A stretch of DNA of 62,883 nt, from assembly GCA_013286985.1 (NCBI GenBank), contig JABDEQ010000002.1, forward strand, positions 1,563 to 64,445. The letters run 5' to 3'. The position numbers were made by a program, and so were the translations under genes. The notes under the pieces were generated by a model, which searched no databases, was not told the origin of the DNA, and saw nothing but the letters and a program-made list of their open reading frames with translations. Shown here one piece after another: positions 26,374-35,423 of this stretch; within the stretch, counting starts at the first letter, position 1, and each line of letters starts with the position of its first letter. This DNA comes from Bacteroidota bacterium (lineage in GTDB: Bacteria; Bacteroidota; Bacteroidia; Sphingobacteriales; Sphingobacteriaceae).

Positions 26374-27253
26374 GGAACTACGCCATCTTTTATATTTTAA
26401 AACGGTTGCTGAGCAATTACATTTCCGCAACGCCGCGCAAAAGCTCTTTATTTCCCAGCCGCCCCTAAGCCGCCAAATAAAAGAACTGGAAGATGAATTA
26501 GGTGTACTGCTATTTACCCGGAAAAACAAAAGGGTAAACCTGACCGATGCGGGTAAATATTTTAAAGAGGAAGTGGATGACATTTTTGCCCGCCTTGAAG
26601 AAAGTAAAAGCATAGTGCAGCAGATCCATAAAAGCGAAAGCGGCGAATTAAAGATCGGCTATATTAGTTCGGTATATCAATCGCACCTGGCAGATGTTTT
26701 GATGGTTATGCGCGATGTGTTCCCTCACATTAAAACAAATTTATTTGAGATACCTACACTAACGCAAATAAAAGCACTGGAACAGGGCAGTCTTGATGTG
26801 GGCATATTGCGGGCGCCGGTACACTCTGACCAATTAAAGGTGCAATCGCTTTTCTTTGATCCTTTTATGGTAGTTATTCCGGCATCGGGATTAAAGTTTG
26901 CAACGCAAAACGAATTGGCTATCTACCTAAAAAATAGTCCGTTTATATTTTTCAATAAAGATTTTGCACCCGGCTATAATGACAAACTGATAGAAATATG
27001 CGGCCGGATGGGTTTTAAACCCACCATTGTGCACGAGGCCAACAACGTGCACTCAATACTCCAGCTAATTGAAGCGGGCCTTGGCGTATCTATTTTGCCT
27101 TATTCGCTCAAGCAGCAATATGATTACTTAAAAGTATCATTTATTGAACTGGAAAATATCCCGGTAAACACCGAAGTAGTATTGGCTTATAAACCAACTA
27201 ACAAAAGCGCAGCGCTCAAATGGTTTATTGAGCATTACCATGAAGGGAAATAA
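26372..27253 (+). CDS. LysR-family transcriptional regulator
   Basis: 293 aa. The classic N-terminal HTH is MELRHLLYFKTVAEQLHFRNAAQKLFISQPPLSRQIKELEDELGVLLFTR, followed by the LysR substrate-binding domain (KIGYISSVYQSHLADVL, LGVSILPYSL). Divergent from the methyltransferase. The inducer is unknown. Confidence 0.95.
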   Translation: MELRHLLYFKTVAEQLHFRNAAQKLFISQPPLSRQIKELEDELGVLLFTRKNKRVNLTDAGKYFKEEVDDIFARLEESKSIVQQIHKSESGELKIGYISSVYQSHLADVLMVMRDVFPHIKTNLFEIPTLTQIKALEQGSLDVGILRAPVHSDQLKVQSLFFDPFMVVIPASGLKFATQNELAIYLKNSPFIFFNKDFAPGYNDKLIEICGRMGFKPTIVHEANNVHSILQLIEAGLGVSILPYSLKQQYDYLKVSFIELENIPVNTEVVLAYKPTNKSAALKWFIEHYHEGK

Positions 27254-27285
27254 TAACAGGTGTAGCAGATATTTCATCCGCCCAT

Positions 27286-27714
27286 TCAACCATTTTGATA
27301 AATATTATTCCTTTTTATCTCCATAAGCGATTCCGGATTTTGCGGCGACCGAAATTCGAACTGTTGGTACAGGGAATGCGCATCTAAAGTTGCCAATAAT
27401 ATCCTTCTTAAACCTTTTGTCCATTCCAGGTCCATGATATACTTCATCAGCATTTTGGATAATCCTTTTCCCCGGTATTCTTCTAAAATGCAGACATCGG
27501 CCAGATAGGCAAAAGTGGCATAATCCGTTATCAACCGCGCAAATCCTATTTGCACTTCGCCATCAAACACGCCTGCACAAAAAGAATTTTTCGATGAGAT
27601 TGCCACAGTTTCTAACGGAATACCCTTTGCCCAGTAGCTTTCTTTGCTTAAAAAGTTATGAATGGCGACTATGTCCATATTTTCAAAGTCTGCTTTGATA
27701 TTGTAATTGTTCAT
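27286..27714 (-). CDS. GNAT-family N-acetyltransferase
   Basis: 142 aa, a full-length GNAT domain. The acetyl-CoA motif is VCILEEYRGKGLSKMLMKYIM (RGKGLS), preceded by GFARLITDYATFAYLADV and followed by LLATLDAHSLYQQFEF. It is convergent with the LysR gene, 32 bp apart, and divergent from the MocR-type regulator. Substrate unknown. Confidence 0.9.
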   Translation of the reverse strand: MNNYNIKADFENMDIVAIHNFLSKESYWAKGIPLETVAISSKNSFCAGVFDGEVQIGFARLITDYATFAYLADVCILEEYRGKGLSKMLMKYIMDLEWTKGLRRILLATLDAHSLYQQFEFRSPQNPESLMEIKRNNIYQNG

Positions 27715-27848
27715 TTATATGTTGATTTTATAGTTATTGTTTGCTTGTTACCGGCTCCTTACACCTGCCTTTATAATACAAAATAGCGCAGAAAAAAGAT
27801 ATGATTACAGATACAATTTTCGCAATTTTGCAGAGTACAGTTTGAAAA

Positions 27849-29258
27849 ATGAAAGCAATCCTCTATCAAAAAATAGCTTCTGGTTTGGCAGATCAAATTA
27901 AAAACGGCATACTCAAAACCGGTGATAAGATGCCGTCGTTGCGCACACTGCGCCAGGAATATGGTGTGAGTATGACAACAGCGATAAAAGCCTATCTGGA
28001 GCTCGAAAGTAAAGGGTTGATCGTTTCCCGTCCGCAATCAGGATACTATGTAAATTATAAGCCTGCTTATTTATCTGTTCCCACTGTAAGTAAACCAATA
28101 AGCGGATACGAATCTGAATGTGTGGAAACATTGATCACTAAAATGTATTCGACGCTTAATGATAAAGACATCACGAGATTTTCACGGGGTGTACCGGAAA
28201 ATGAATTGCTGCCCATTGCCAAACTTAACAAGGAACTGGTGAATGCCATGCGGAACCTGGACGGTGGTGGCACCCAATATGAAACGATACAGGGAAACTT
28301 AAAACTACGCAACGATATTGCCCGCCTAACCTATACCTGGAACGGCAACCTGAGCGGTGAAGATATGGTAACAACCGCCGGTGCCATGAATGCAATTTCG
28401 TTCGGCTTAATGGCGCTCACTCAAAAAGGTGATACCATCGCCGTAGAAAGTCCGGTTTACTTCGGGATATTGCAATTGGCAAAAAACCTGGGATTAAATG
28501 TGATAGAACTTCCAACCCATCCGGTTACCGGCGTTGAATTGGAAGCATTAAAAAAAGTATTGCCGCAAATTAAAGTTTGTATCCTGATTTCTAACTTCAG
28601 TAATCCGCTGGGAAGCTGTATGCCTGATGAACATAAAAAGGAAGTAGTGAGGATGCTTGCCCGGCAGGGTATCCCGCTGATAGAAGATGATCTGTATGGC
28701 GATATATATTTCGGCAGCAGCCGGCCTAAACCATGCAAGGCTTTTGATGAAGAGGGTTTAGTATTATGGTGCGGTTCTGTTTCCAAAACGCTTGCGCCCG
28801 GTTATCGTGTGGGCTGGATAGCTCCGGGGAAATTCAAAGAAAAAATCACTCATCAAAAGCTGATCCATACCTTTTCATCAACTGCCATTACCCAGGAGGC
28901 GGTTGCCAATTTCCTCGAAAAAGGAAGATACGAACATCATCTGCGTAAATTAAGAGGCGAATTGCATGCCAATAGCTTGCAATTTTCCAGAGCCATTGCC
29001 GAATATTTTCCTGAAGAAACAAAAATCAGTCGCCCACAGGGCGGATTTATTCTTTGGGTAGAGCTGGACAAAAAAATTGACACTACCGATTTGTATGACA
29101 GAGCCATTCGCCAGCAAATCAGTATTGCTCCCGGCAGAATGTTCTCCCTGCAAAATCAATTCAACAACTGTATGCGGTTGAGCTATGGCCAGCGATGGTC
29201 GGAGACGGTTGACAGTAAACTAAAACAGTTGGGGAAAATTGCCAAAGCAATGCTTTAA
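27849..29258 (+). CDS. MocR-type regulator (GntR HTH fused to PLP aminotransferase domain)
   Basis: 469 aa. A GntR winged helix at about 1-70 (YQKIASGLADQIKNGILKTGDKMPSLRTLRQEYGVSMTTAIKAYLELESKGLI) precedes a fold-type I aminotransferase domain with the PLP lysine in WCGSVSKTLAPGYRVGW and an Asp in LIEDDLYGDIYF. Such regulators sense PLP or amino-type ligands and often bind direct repeats upstream of their own and a neighbouring gene. The divergent GNAT gene is the obvious candidate target. Confidence 0.92.
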   Translation: MKAILYQKIASGLADQIKNGILKTGDKMPSLRTLRQEYGVSMTTAIKAYLELESKGLIVSRPQSGYYVNYKPAYLSVPTVSKPISGYESECVETLITKMYSTLNDKDITRFSRGVPENELLPIAKLNKELVNAMRNLDGGGTQYETIQGNLKLRNDIARLTYTWNGNLSGEDMVTTAGAMNAISFGLMALTQKGDTIAVESPVYFGILQLAKNLGLNVIELPTHPVTGVELEALKKVLPQIKVCILISNFSNPLGSCMPDEHKKEVVRMLARQGIPLIEDDLYGDIYFGSSRPKPCKAFDEEGLVLWCGSVSKTLAPGYRVGWIAPGKFKEKITHQKLIHTFSSTAITQEAVANFLEKGRYEHHLRKLRGELHANSLQFSRAIAEYFPEETKISRPQGGFILWVELDKKIDTTDLYDRAIRQQISIAPGRMFSLQNQFNNCMRLSYGQRWSETVDSKLKQLGKIAKAML

Positions 29259-29290
29259 TTTTTCATCCGATGTGGCAAAATATTCTAAGC

Positions 29291-29371
29291 GCTGGTCTAA
29301 GTTTTCAACTTAGATCCAAAATGTGTTAGGCTTTTCGTTTAACAATATAACCCAGACGCTGCAATAAATAA
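29291..29371. repeat. Partial TIR element (left half)
   Basis: GCTGGTCTAAGTTTTCAACTTAG followed by the AAATGTGTTAGGC... and AACAATATAACCC stretch, matching the left half of the elements at 42502 and 47588. The right half is missing. It lies in the spacer between the MocR gene and the convergent TonB-like gene. Confidence 0.6.
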
Positions 29372-29411
29372 GGATTCTTTATAGCCCAGAAATTAAACAA
29401 GAGCACGCAAA

Positions 29412-32069
29412 TCAAAGGTTAAACAGCACCTTGAGGAGTACAACCCTCCCCGGAAGGGTATACGAATTGGCCGTAAGCGTATTGGCTGATAAATAAAGTG
29501 CATTATAAGTTTTTACGTTCAAAAAATTGACGGCGCTCAGCTCCAGGTCGGTTTTCCATTTTTCGATCCTGAATTTTGCCGAGGCATCCGCAAAAAAATA
29601 TTTAAGGTCGGGGTTTCCCTGCTGGCTGGTGAAATAATGCTCGCCTGACAGTTTGAACTGCAAGATATCCAAAGGATTATAATTGACCGATGCCTGTTGC
29701 AGCAGCTGGTTGATATGGTAGGCCGATGCCTCCACTGCCGAATGACTGTCTGTTTGCGTAATTGTTGCCTTATAGCTAAAGTTCACTTGTTCGCCTACTT
29801 TGGTATCGGCGCTCACATTGGCGGTTTCCGAAGTAGTATTGAAGGGTAGCAGTGCATTATTTTGTATCTGCACCAACCTGTTGCTTTGCCATTGAATGAA
29901 ACTGCTGAAAGTGGTCTTTAACGCAAAGGAATATTTGCTGATAGTGCCGTTCACCGTCCACGAATCGGTACTGTTGGGGTATGGGAGCACCACTTGCTGC
30001 TGCAGATTGTTGGTAATCACTTCGGATGCGATGTTATTGGAAGCGACATGATTATACTGGACGTTTATACTGGCAAAAAAAAGGGTAAGCGCTTTCCGGT
30101 AGTTAAACCCAACCGCTGCCAATTGATTTTGTCGTTCGGTCAGATCGGCATTATTGGCGTACAGCGTGCGGTAATCCTGCAAGATATAGCCGTGGTAAAT
30201 ATCCTGGATATTACCAATCACATTCCTGAAATTGTAAAGCGCTGTAATGAAATTTTCAATGCCCACCATATATTTGATGTGCAGCTGAGGATCAAAATAC
30301 AACCTTGTTAAACTTTTGTGCAGCGCATACAGGCTGTCGGAATAACTGATCTGCTGCAGGCTGAGCGGCAGCGTAAGGCTGGCTTTCAATATCTTGCCTG
30401 GAAGATCATAAGCAGCTTCGACATACACCTTTTTCCTGGTCCAGTTAAGGCGATTGGCAGAGCTGTCGGATGCAGGGTTGATAACATTGTTGGATTGCAC
30501 CACATCCAGGTCCGACACCAGTTTTTGCGACTGTACGACAAACCCTGTGCGGTAGCTTTGGGTAAAATAGTCAGAAGGTATCTTAAACGAAAAATAATTG
30601 TTGGTGAACCATGTGGGTATATTTACTGTTTGATTCAACTGCGCATACGGGTTGCCATTATTGAACACCGCCGGGTTAAATCCTGGGTCTATCGTCCTGT
30701 TTTCGGGCTCGCTCACGTGGCTGATGTAGGAATAAAACTCAACGATATTGTTGGATTTAAGCGGCTGCATCAGGTTAAACTCATTCGAAAAATCGAAAGT
30801 ATTATCCGTAAAGGTTTGATTAAGTGCCGTACCATTTGTGTTCAATCCTGAGTAATCTGTTTTACGGCTATAGTCGGTTATCAAAATATCATTGAGGTAA
30901 TATTTGTCCTTATTAACATTCAGTGTAAACTGGCTGTGCAGTATATCGGGCCTGAACCTGTTTTTTTCGGTTTCACTATACCGCACTGTATCATTTGGCA
31001 AATAAACCTGCGTTTGTTCCTTATAATCCTGGTGCTGGTTATCATGTACATAATAGAGGTTCACTTTTAATTGCTCGCCCTTTTTAAGATTTACCAGGTT
31101 ATTGAGGCTAACGGCTGCCGACTGGTTGAACAAATACCTGTTCTCGGCCAAATCAGGTGTATTCACTGTTCCCAATGACAATACGGTAGCGGGCGGGTCA
31201 TTATTGATCTTCTGCAGATATGAGGATAAATTATGAGACAGGAAGTCATTCTGCAAATTATCGCCCGTATTGTTCCCCTTCAGGTAATTGATAGCCTTGT
31301 ATTGGTCCTTAAACATCATGGCGTTCAGGTCAACATCGTAATTACCCGGCAAACCGGCCCCTATGCTTTCCTGGCCCACCAGCTGTAATTTAGCGCCTTT
31401 TTTAATGGTGAGGTTTAATGCTACGTCTTCGCTGGTAACTTTATTCTGCAGCATTTTTATGGGCTGGTGATTTTGTATTACCTGTACCTGGTCAACCACG
31501 CCCTGCGGCACAGTATTGGTGGCGATGTTGTATTTGTCGTCCAGCAAATTGTCGCCGCCGATATAGAGGTTAGATATGGCCTTGCCATTGTAGCTGATGG
31601 TTCCGTCGGCCGCTACTGCAATACCCGGCAGTTTTTTGATCACGTCGCCTATCACTCTGTCCTGCGGGTTGCTGAAATCAGATACCTTGTAACTTAGCGT
31701 ATCGCCGCTGGTGCGCAAAACCGGCCGGTTACTTTTTATCACTACCGCCTGCAACTGGTTAATGGATGCCTGCAATACAAAGTCAACAGTGCTGCTAACA
31801 GCTTTCCATTGATTTTTATAACCTATGCTGCGAACCTCTACCAGCAGGCTGTCCGGGTTTTGGCCGGATGGCCTGGTAAGGTTGTAGGTGCCTTTAGTAT
31901 CGGTAACGGTATAAGCCACTATAGTATTGCTTGCTTTGTTTTTAAGGTTTACCGTGGCGAACGGAACAGATTTGCCCAAACTGTCTTTAACCGTTCCATG
32001 GATATTATCCTGGGCAAAACAGAAGGCAGCGCACAACATGCCGCATAGCAGTAATATAAAAGTTCGCAT
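29412..32069 (-). CDS. TonB-dependent-receptor-like outer-membrane protein with carboxypeptidase-regulatory domain
   Basis: 885 aa. A signal peptide ends CFAQ (about 19), then a CarboxypepD_reg-like beta-sandwich (about 22-105: IHGTVKDSLGKSVPFATVNL), a plug-like domain (RPVLRTSGDTLSYKVSDF, VIGDVIKKLPGIAV, NLYIGGDNLL) and a long beta-barrel of aromatic-rich alternating strands ending VVLLKVLFNL. It lacks an obvious TonB box and N-terminal secretin extension, so it belongs to the outer-membrane beta-barrel relatives of SusC. It follows the GLPGLI gene by 11 bp, an arrangement common in Bacteroidota and probably a functional pair. Confidence 0.88.
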   Translation of the reverse strand: MRTFILLLCGMLCAAFCFAQDNIHGTVKDSLGKSVPFATVNLKNKASNTIVAYTVTDTKGTYNLTRPSGQNPDSLLVEVRSIGYKNQWKAVSSTVDFVLQASINQLQAVVIKSNRPVLRTSGDTLSYKVSDFSNPQDRVIGDVIKKLPGIAVAADGTISYNGKAISNLYIGGDNLLDDKYNIATNTVPQGVVDQVQVIQNHQPIKMLQNKVTSEDVALNLTIKKGAKLQLVGQESIGAGLPGNYDVDLNAMMFKDQYKAINYLKGNNTGDNLQNDFLSHNLSSYLQKINNDPPATVLSLGTVNTPDLAENRYLFNQSAAVSLNNLVNLKKGEQLKVNLYYVHDNQHQDYKEQTQVYLPNDTVRYSETEKNRFRPDILHSQFTLNVNKDKYYLNDILITDYSRKTDYSGLNTNGTALNQTFTDNTFDFSNEFNLMQPLKSNNIVEFYSYISHVSEPENRTIDPGFNPAVFNNGNPYAQLNQTVNIPTWFTNNYFSFKIPSDYFTQSYRTGFVVQSQKLVSDLDVVQSNNVINPASDSSANRLNWTRKKVYVEAAYDLPGKILKASLTLPLSLQQISYSDSLYALHKSLTRLYFDPQLHIKYMVGIENFITALYNFRNVIGNIQDIYHGYILQDYRTLYANNADLTERQNQLAAVGFNYRKALTLFFASINVQYNHVASNNIASEVITNNLQQQVVLPYPNSTDSWTVNGTISKYSFALKTTFSSFIQWQSNRLVQIQNNALLPFNTTSETANVSADTKVGEQVNFSYKATITQTDSHSAVEASAYHINQLLQQASVNYNPLDILQFKLSGEHYFTSQQGNPDLKYFFADASAKFRIEKWKTDLELSAVNFLNVKTYNALYLSANTLTANSYTLPGRVVLLKVLFNL

Positions 32070-32080
32070 AAAACGCAGGT

Positions 32081-33004
32081 TTATTTTTCTGGTAATTCGA
32101 TAGGATTATTAATTACCTGCTGGGGCCCTACTTTAATTTTGATCTTATCCGGCCCGGGGCCATTGCCTGGTCCGTTCATGCCCGACGAGGCCATCATGGC
32201 TTGCACAAAAGCGTTCGGATCCTTGCGCATGGCATCCTGTAATTTGGTGAATTCTTTTTCGGTGGTTTTGATAGCACGTGCAGGCAGTTGAATAACAGCC
32301 GGGTCGGTATCTGAATCGTCCCCGCCAATCATGACCATCCTACGGTCTGCCGATTGAGGCTCTGCTGCGGCAGCAACGGGTTGGGCCGGTGCAACTTTTT
32401 CAATACCATCAAACTTAAAAACCACTTCTTTTTTTGCATCGTAGGCTTCCAGAATCACTCCGGGCAGGCCATTCAGTTTCCACGGACCGGCATGAAAGGG
32501 CATATCGGGGCAAAACCATGCGGTGTAATCCCTGCCTTTAAAGTGTGCGGTAGCTTTCTGGCAATGCATGCCGCCAAAGCTGGCAGTGTCACCACTTATC
32601 TTCCAATCAATTGTGGGTAAGGGGGCTTCTATCAGGTAGCTGTTGATAACAAGTGATTCCTTTCTATACAATTTCTGCTCACCAGGAAACTGATAGTATT
32701 GGATGGGCGAAGCCGTGTGATTTGTGTGAATACTAATGTTTCCATCAGGCGAGCTTGCTATTGCTTCTTTCACCTGCTTTTTAAACAGGGCGTCCTGCAG
32801 CTGTTTGTCATAACTTTTATAAACGCTTGAATTTTTGCCGAGAAACAGCGCCATGTTTTCGGTATAAGGCGTTGCACGGTTATTGGTGTCTCGCAAATGC
32901 GAAAACTTGTAATGCACCATGTACGCGGCAGTGTCGGGGTTTTGTGCCCTGGCGGCGAATGCCGCGAACATTAACATCGCGGCTATTAGTAATTGCTTTT
33001 TCAT
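32081..33004 (-). CDS. GLPGLI family secreted protein
   Basis: 307 aa from ATG 33004; the upstream in-frame ATG at 33046 adds 14 residues before the natural signal peptide MKKQLLIAAMLMFAAFAARAQ. The family signature is WFCPDMPFHAGPWKLNGLPGVILEAYD at about 180-205, together with the YMVHYKFSHLRDTNN start. The function of the family is unknown; it is periplasmic or surface-located and regularly paired with a carboxypeptidase-regulatory outer-membrane protein, as here. The operon is divergent from the LytS/LytTR system, which may control it. Confidence 0.9.
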   Translation of the reverse strand: MKKQLLIAAMLMFAAFAARAQNPDTAAYMVHYKFSHLRDTNNRATPYTENMALFLGKNSSVYKSYDKQLQDALFKKQVKEAIASSPDGNISIHTNHTASPIQYYQFPGEQKLYRKESLVINSYLIEAPLPTIDWKISGDTASFGGMHCQKATAHFKGRDYTAWFCPDMPFHAGPWKLNGLPGVILEAYDAKKEVVFKFDGIEKVAPAQPVAAAAEPQSADRRMVMIGGDDSDTDPAVIQLPARAIKTTEKEFTKLQDAMRKDPNAFVQAMMASSGMNGPGNGPGPDKIKIKVGPQQVINNPIELPEK

Positions 33005-33238
33005 TGTGTTAATTGTTTTTAATGGAAATGAAGCTATCATGAGCAAGTATTATTTTTTGGAACTCATGATGGTTTCATTGTGTGATAATTTTAAGCAATA
33101 CTATATTCCCGGCATGGCAACCTGAAAACTTTGGTACGAATAGCGGTTTACTATTTCCGAAAAACGGATATTTGTTATCCTGCAATAACAAAAAGGAGCA
33201 GTTTAACACGCAATTGAGGCTATTAGTAACATAATTTA

Positions 33239-33267
33239 TTGATACTATTGACAGGATTTTACCTTTG
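33239..33267 (+). promoter_or_regulatory. Bacteroidetes-type promoter before the LytS-like kinase
   Basis: TTG at 33239-33241 and TACCTTTG at 33260-33267 match the Bacteroidetes -33/-7 consensus (TTG, 18-19 bp, TAnnTTTG). The -7 box ends 6 bp before the ATG at 33274, so the transcript would have almost no leader. Confidence 0.5.
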
Positions 33268-33273
33268 TTTTAT

Positions 33274-34461
33274 ATGATTGCGATTAAGAAAAAAGACTGG
33301 ATAGAGGTAGTGCTCCATATAGCGTTTTGGGTTGGAGTTTTCTATACACTTTTAACGCTAACCGGGTCGCACATCAAGATACGCATAGATCACGATGTTG
33401 CTACCGCGAGCAAGGACCTGATCTTGAAAAAGGACATCAAGTATACCTTGTCGCCGCACTTATTTATTACGCTTGGTTTTCTTATCTTGTTATTCTATGG
33501 CAATATCTTCTTAGCATTTAAAAAGGCGCTGCGTTACAAGAATATATTGGTGAGGGTAGCCATACCTGTTCTTTATTTTGCTGCTATCTTCATGGCAAAT
33601 TACTACGTGTATAAATTACTGCCGGAACAGAATAATGGCCTGCCAGTTATGCACTCTCTTGAACTAGATCACATTACAGGCTTTCCCGGGCCGCCTGCTG
33701 TTGTTAAAAAGGACCACTTTACTGCACAAACTGATGCTGTAGTATTTGCCGGCGATGGTTTGTCAAATACGGTATCGTTTATTTTTATCATCGTATTCGG
33801 CCTTTCTATAGCCTATTTCTTTTTAAAAGAGTGGGCCCGGGCCGAAAAGTTTCGTGTTCAATTGGAGGCGGTTCAGTTGGATACTGAGATCAAATTTTTG
33901 AAATCGCAGGTAAACCCGCATTTCCTTTTCAATACGCTCAATAACCTTTTCTCCATGGCTCAGGGAAAAGGGAATGATGATTTGGCCGAAGGTATTTCAA
34001 AGCTTTCGGGAATGATGCGCTACATGATTTACGAGAGTAATGAAGAGAATGTGCCCCTTAAAAAAGAAATAGAATACCTGGACAATTGCATCCTGCTCAA
34101 TAAATTGCGCTATGCCGATGATGAAGTAAAAGTGATATTCAATTATCCGGAACAAACCGACGGTATTTTCATTGCTCCGATGTTGTTTATCCCCTTTGTT
34201 GAAAATGCTTTTAAGCACGGGGTTGCCATAGGCCAGTCATCCGAAATTGACATTGCCATTTTGATAGCGAACAAGCAGTTGATCTTTACCTGCAAAAACA
34301 CGATATATGGCGTTAAAAAGATGGAAGATGAGAAGAGTGGCATCGGCCTGGAGAATGTAAAAAGAAGGCTGGAGCTGGTTTATCCGCACAAACATCAACT
34401 CATAATAAAAGATAGCGATGGCAAATTCGCCGTGGAACTTAAAATTAACCTAAAACAATGA
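33274..34461 (+). CDS. LytS/YehU-type sensor histidine kinase
   Basis: 395 aa from ATG 33274; TTG 33265 would add three residues. Four membrane helices at about 12-35, 65-90, 100-120 and 165-185. A His_kinase domain begins with KSQVNPHFLFNTLNNLFSMAQG (phospho-His at about 215), and a HATPase follows with PFVENAFKHGV and GIGLENVKRRLELVYP. Its stop overlaps the ATG of the LytTR regulator (ATGA), so the two are translationally coupled. This is the usual Bacteroidota LytS/LytR pair; it lies divergent from the GLPGLI operon. Confidence 0.93.
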   Translation: MIAIKKKDWIEVVLHIAFWVGVFYTLLTLTGSHIKIRIDHDVATASKDLILKKDIKYTLSPHLFITLGFLILLFYGNIFLAFKKALRYKNILVRVAIPVLYFAAIFMANYYVYKLLPEQNNGLPVMHSLELDHITGFPGPPAVVKKDHFTAQTDAVVFAGDGLSNTVSFIFIIVFGLSIAYFFLKEWARAEKFRVQLEAVQLDTEIKFLKSQVNPHFLFNTLNNLFSMAQGKGNDDLAEGISKLSGMMRYMIYESNEENVPLKKEIEYLDNCILLNKLRYADDEVKVIFNYPEQTDGIFIAPMLFIPFVENAFKHGVAIGQSSEIDIAILIANKQLIFTCKNTIYGVKKMEDEKSGIGLENVKRRLELVYPHKHQLIIKDSDGKFAVELKINLKQ

Positions 34462-35153
34462 ATTGCATAGCCATTGACGATGAGCCCAAAGCACTGGAAG
34501 TGATTGAAAGGTATTGCCAGAAAAGTGACCTGGTTGACCTGAAAGCGACATTCCGCGAACCGGTGAAAGCCATTGAGTTTCTCAGCCGGGAAAAGATTGA
34601 TCTTATTTTCCTCGACATCAATATGCCCGATATCAGCGGTATACAACTGATACAAACGCTGGCTGTAAAGCCGATGGTTATTTTTACCACGGCCTATAGC
34701 AATTACGCGGTTGAAAGTTATAACCTGAATGCTATCGACTACCTCCTGAAGCCCATTACTTTCGAGCGGTTTTTAGCGGCAACCAATAAAGCATCGAACC
34801 TGATTTCGCTGCAAAACAAGCCATTGGTAAAAGAAGATGAGCCAGGAACAGTTTTTATCAAGAGCGGCCCGCATACCTACCAGGTAAAGATCGCAGATAT
34901 ACTTTATTTGGAGAAGGATGGCAACTACATTACCGTGCATTTAAAAGATAAACAAATACTCATCCGCGAAAACATGGGCGATATTTTTGACCTGGTGCCA
35001 GCCGCTGAGTTTGTACGGGTACATAAATCATTCGTGGTGTCCATCAAACATATTACCATGATTGAAGTGCATCAGCTCATAATTAACGGCGCAAAAATCC
35101 CCATCGGCAGCACCTACCGCGAGTCTTTACGCGGCAGGCTGGGGTTAAAATAA
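34458..35153 (+). CDS. LytTR-family response regulator
   Basis: 231 aa. The receiver domain has IDDEPKALE at the front, the phospho-acceptor Asp 53 in IFLDINMPDISG and Lys in YLLKPI. The LytTR DNA-binding domain spans about 130-231 (VFIKSGPHTYQVKIADILYLEKDGNYITVHL ... FVRVHKSFVVSIKHI). Partner of the coupled histidine kinase. Binding sites would be paired imperfect repeats; none could be assigned by eye. Confidence 0.95.
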   Translation: MNCIAIDDEPKALEVIERYCQKSDLVDLKATFREPVKAIEFLSREKIDLIFLDINMPDISGIQLIQTLAVKPMVIFTTAYSNYAVESYNLNAIDYLLKPITFERFLAATNKASNLISLQNKPLVKEDEPGTVFIKSGPHTYQVKIADILYLEKDGNYITVHLKDKQILIRENMGDIFDLVPAAEFVRVHKSFVVSIKHITMIEVHQLIINGAKIPIGSTYRESLRGRLGLK

Positions 35154-35423
35154 TGTCCGCTACTTTATTCTCCTTTCTTGTAAAATACGGTGGCATCAGC
35201 CTCCGGAAATTGATCCAACACTGGTTTAAGTTTTCAACTTATACCAGCAAAGAGAAACAAAACCACGCCATATCAGCCTAAAATATATAAACTATTAATA
35301 ATAATCGTAACGGTAACACTTGTTACGCCTATTATATGTTAGCTTTAGAGAATCTAAAAAAAGGCGACCGCACCCGGCAGCTAAAAGCAGCCATTTTCTA
35401 ATCAATACTTTCTTTACTAAGCG

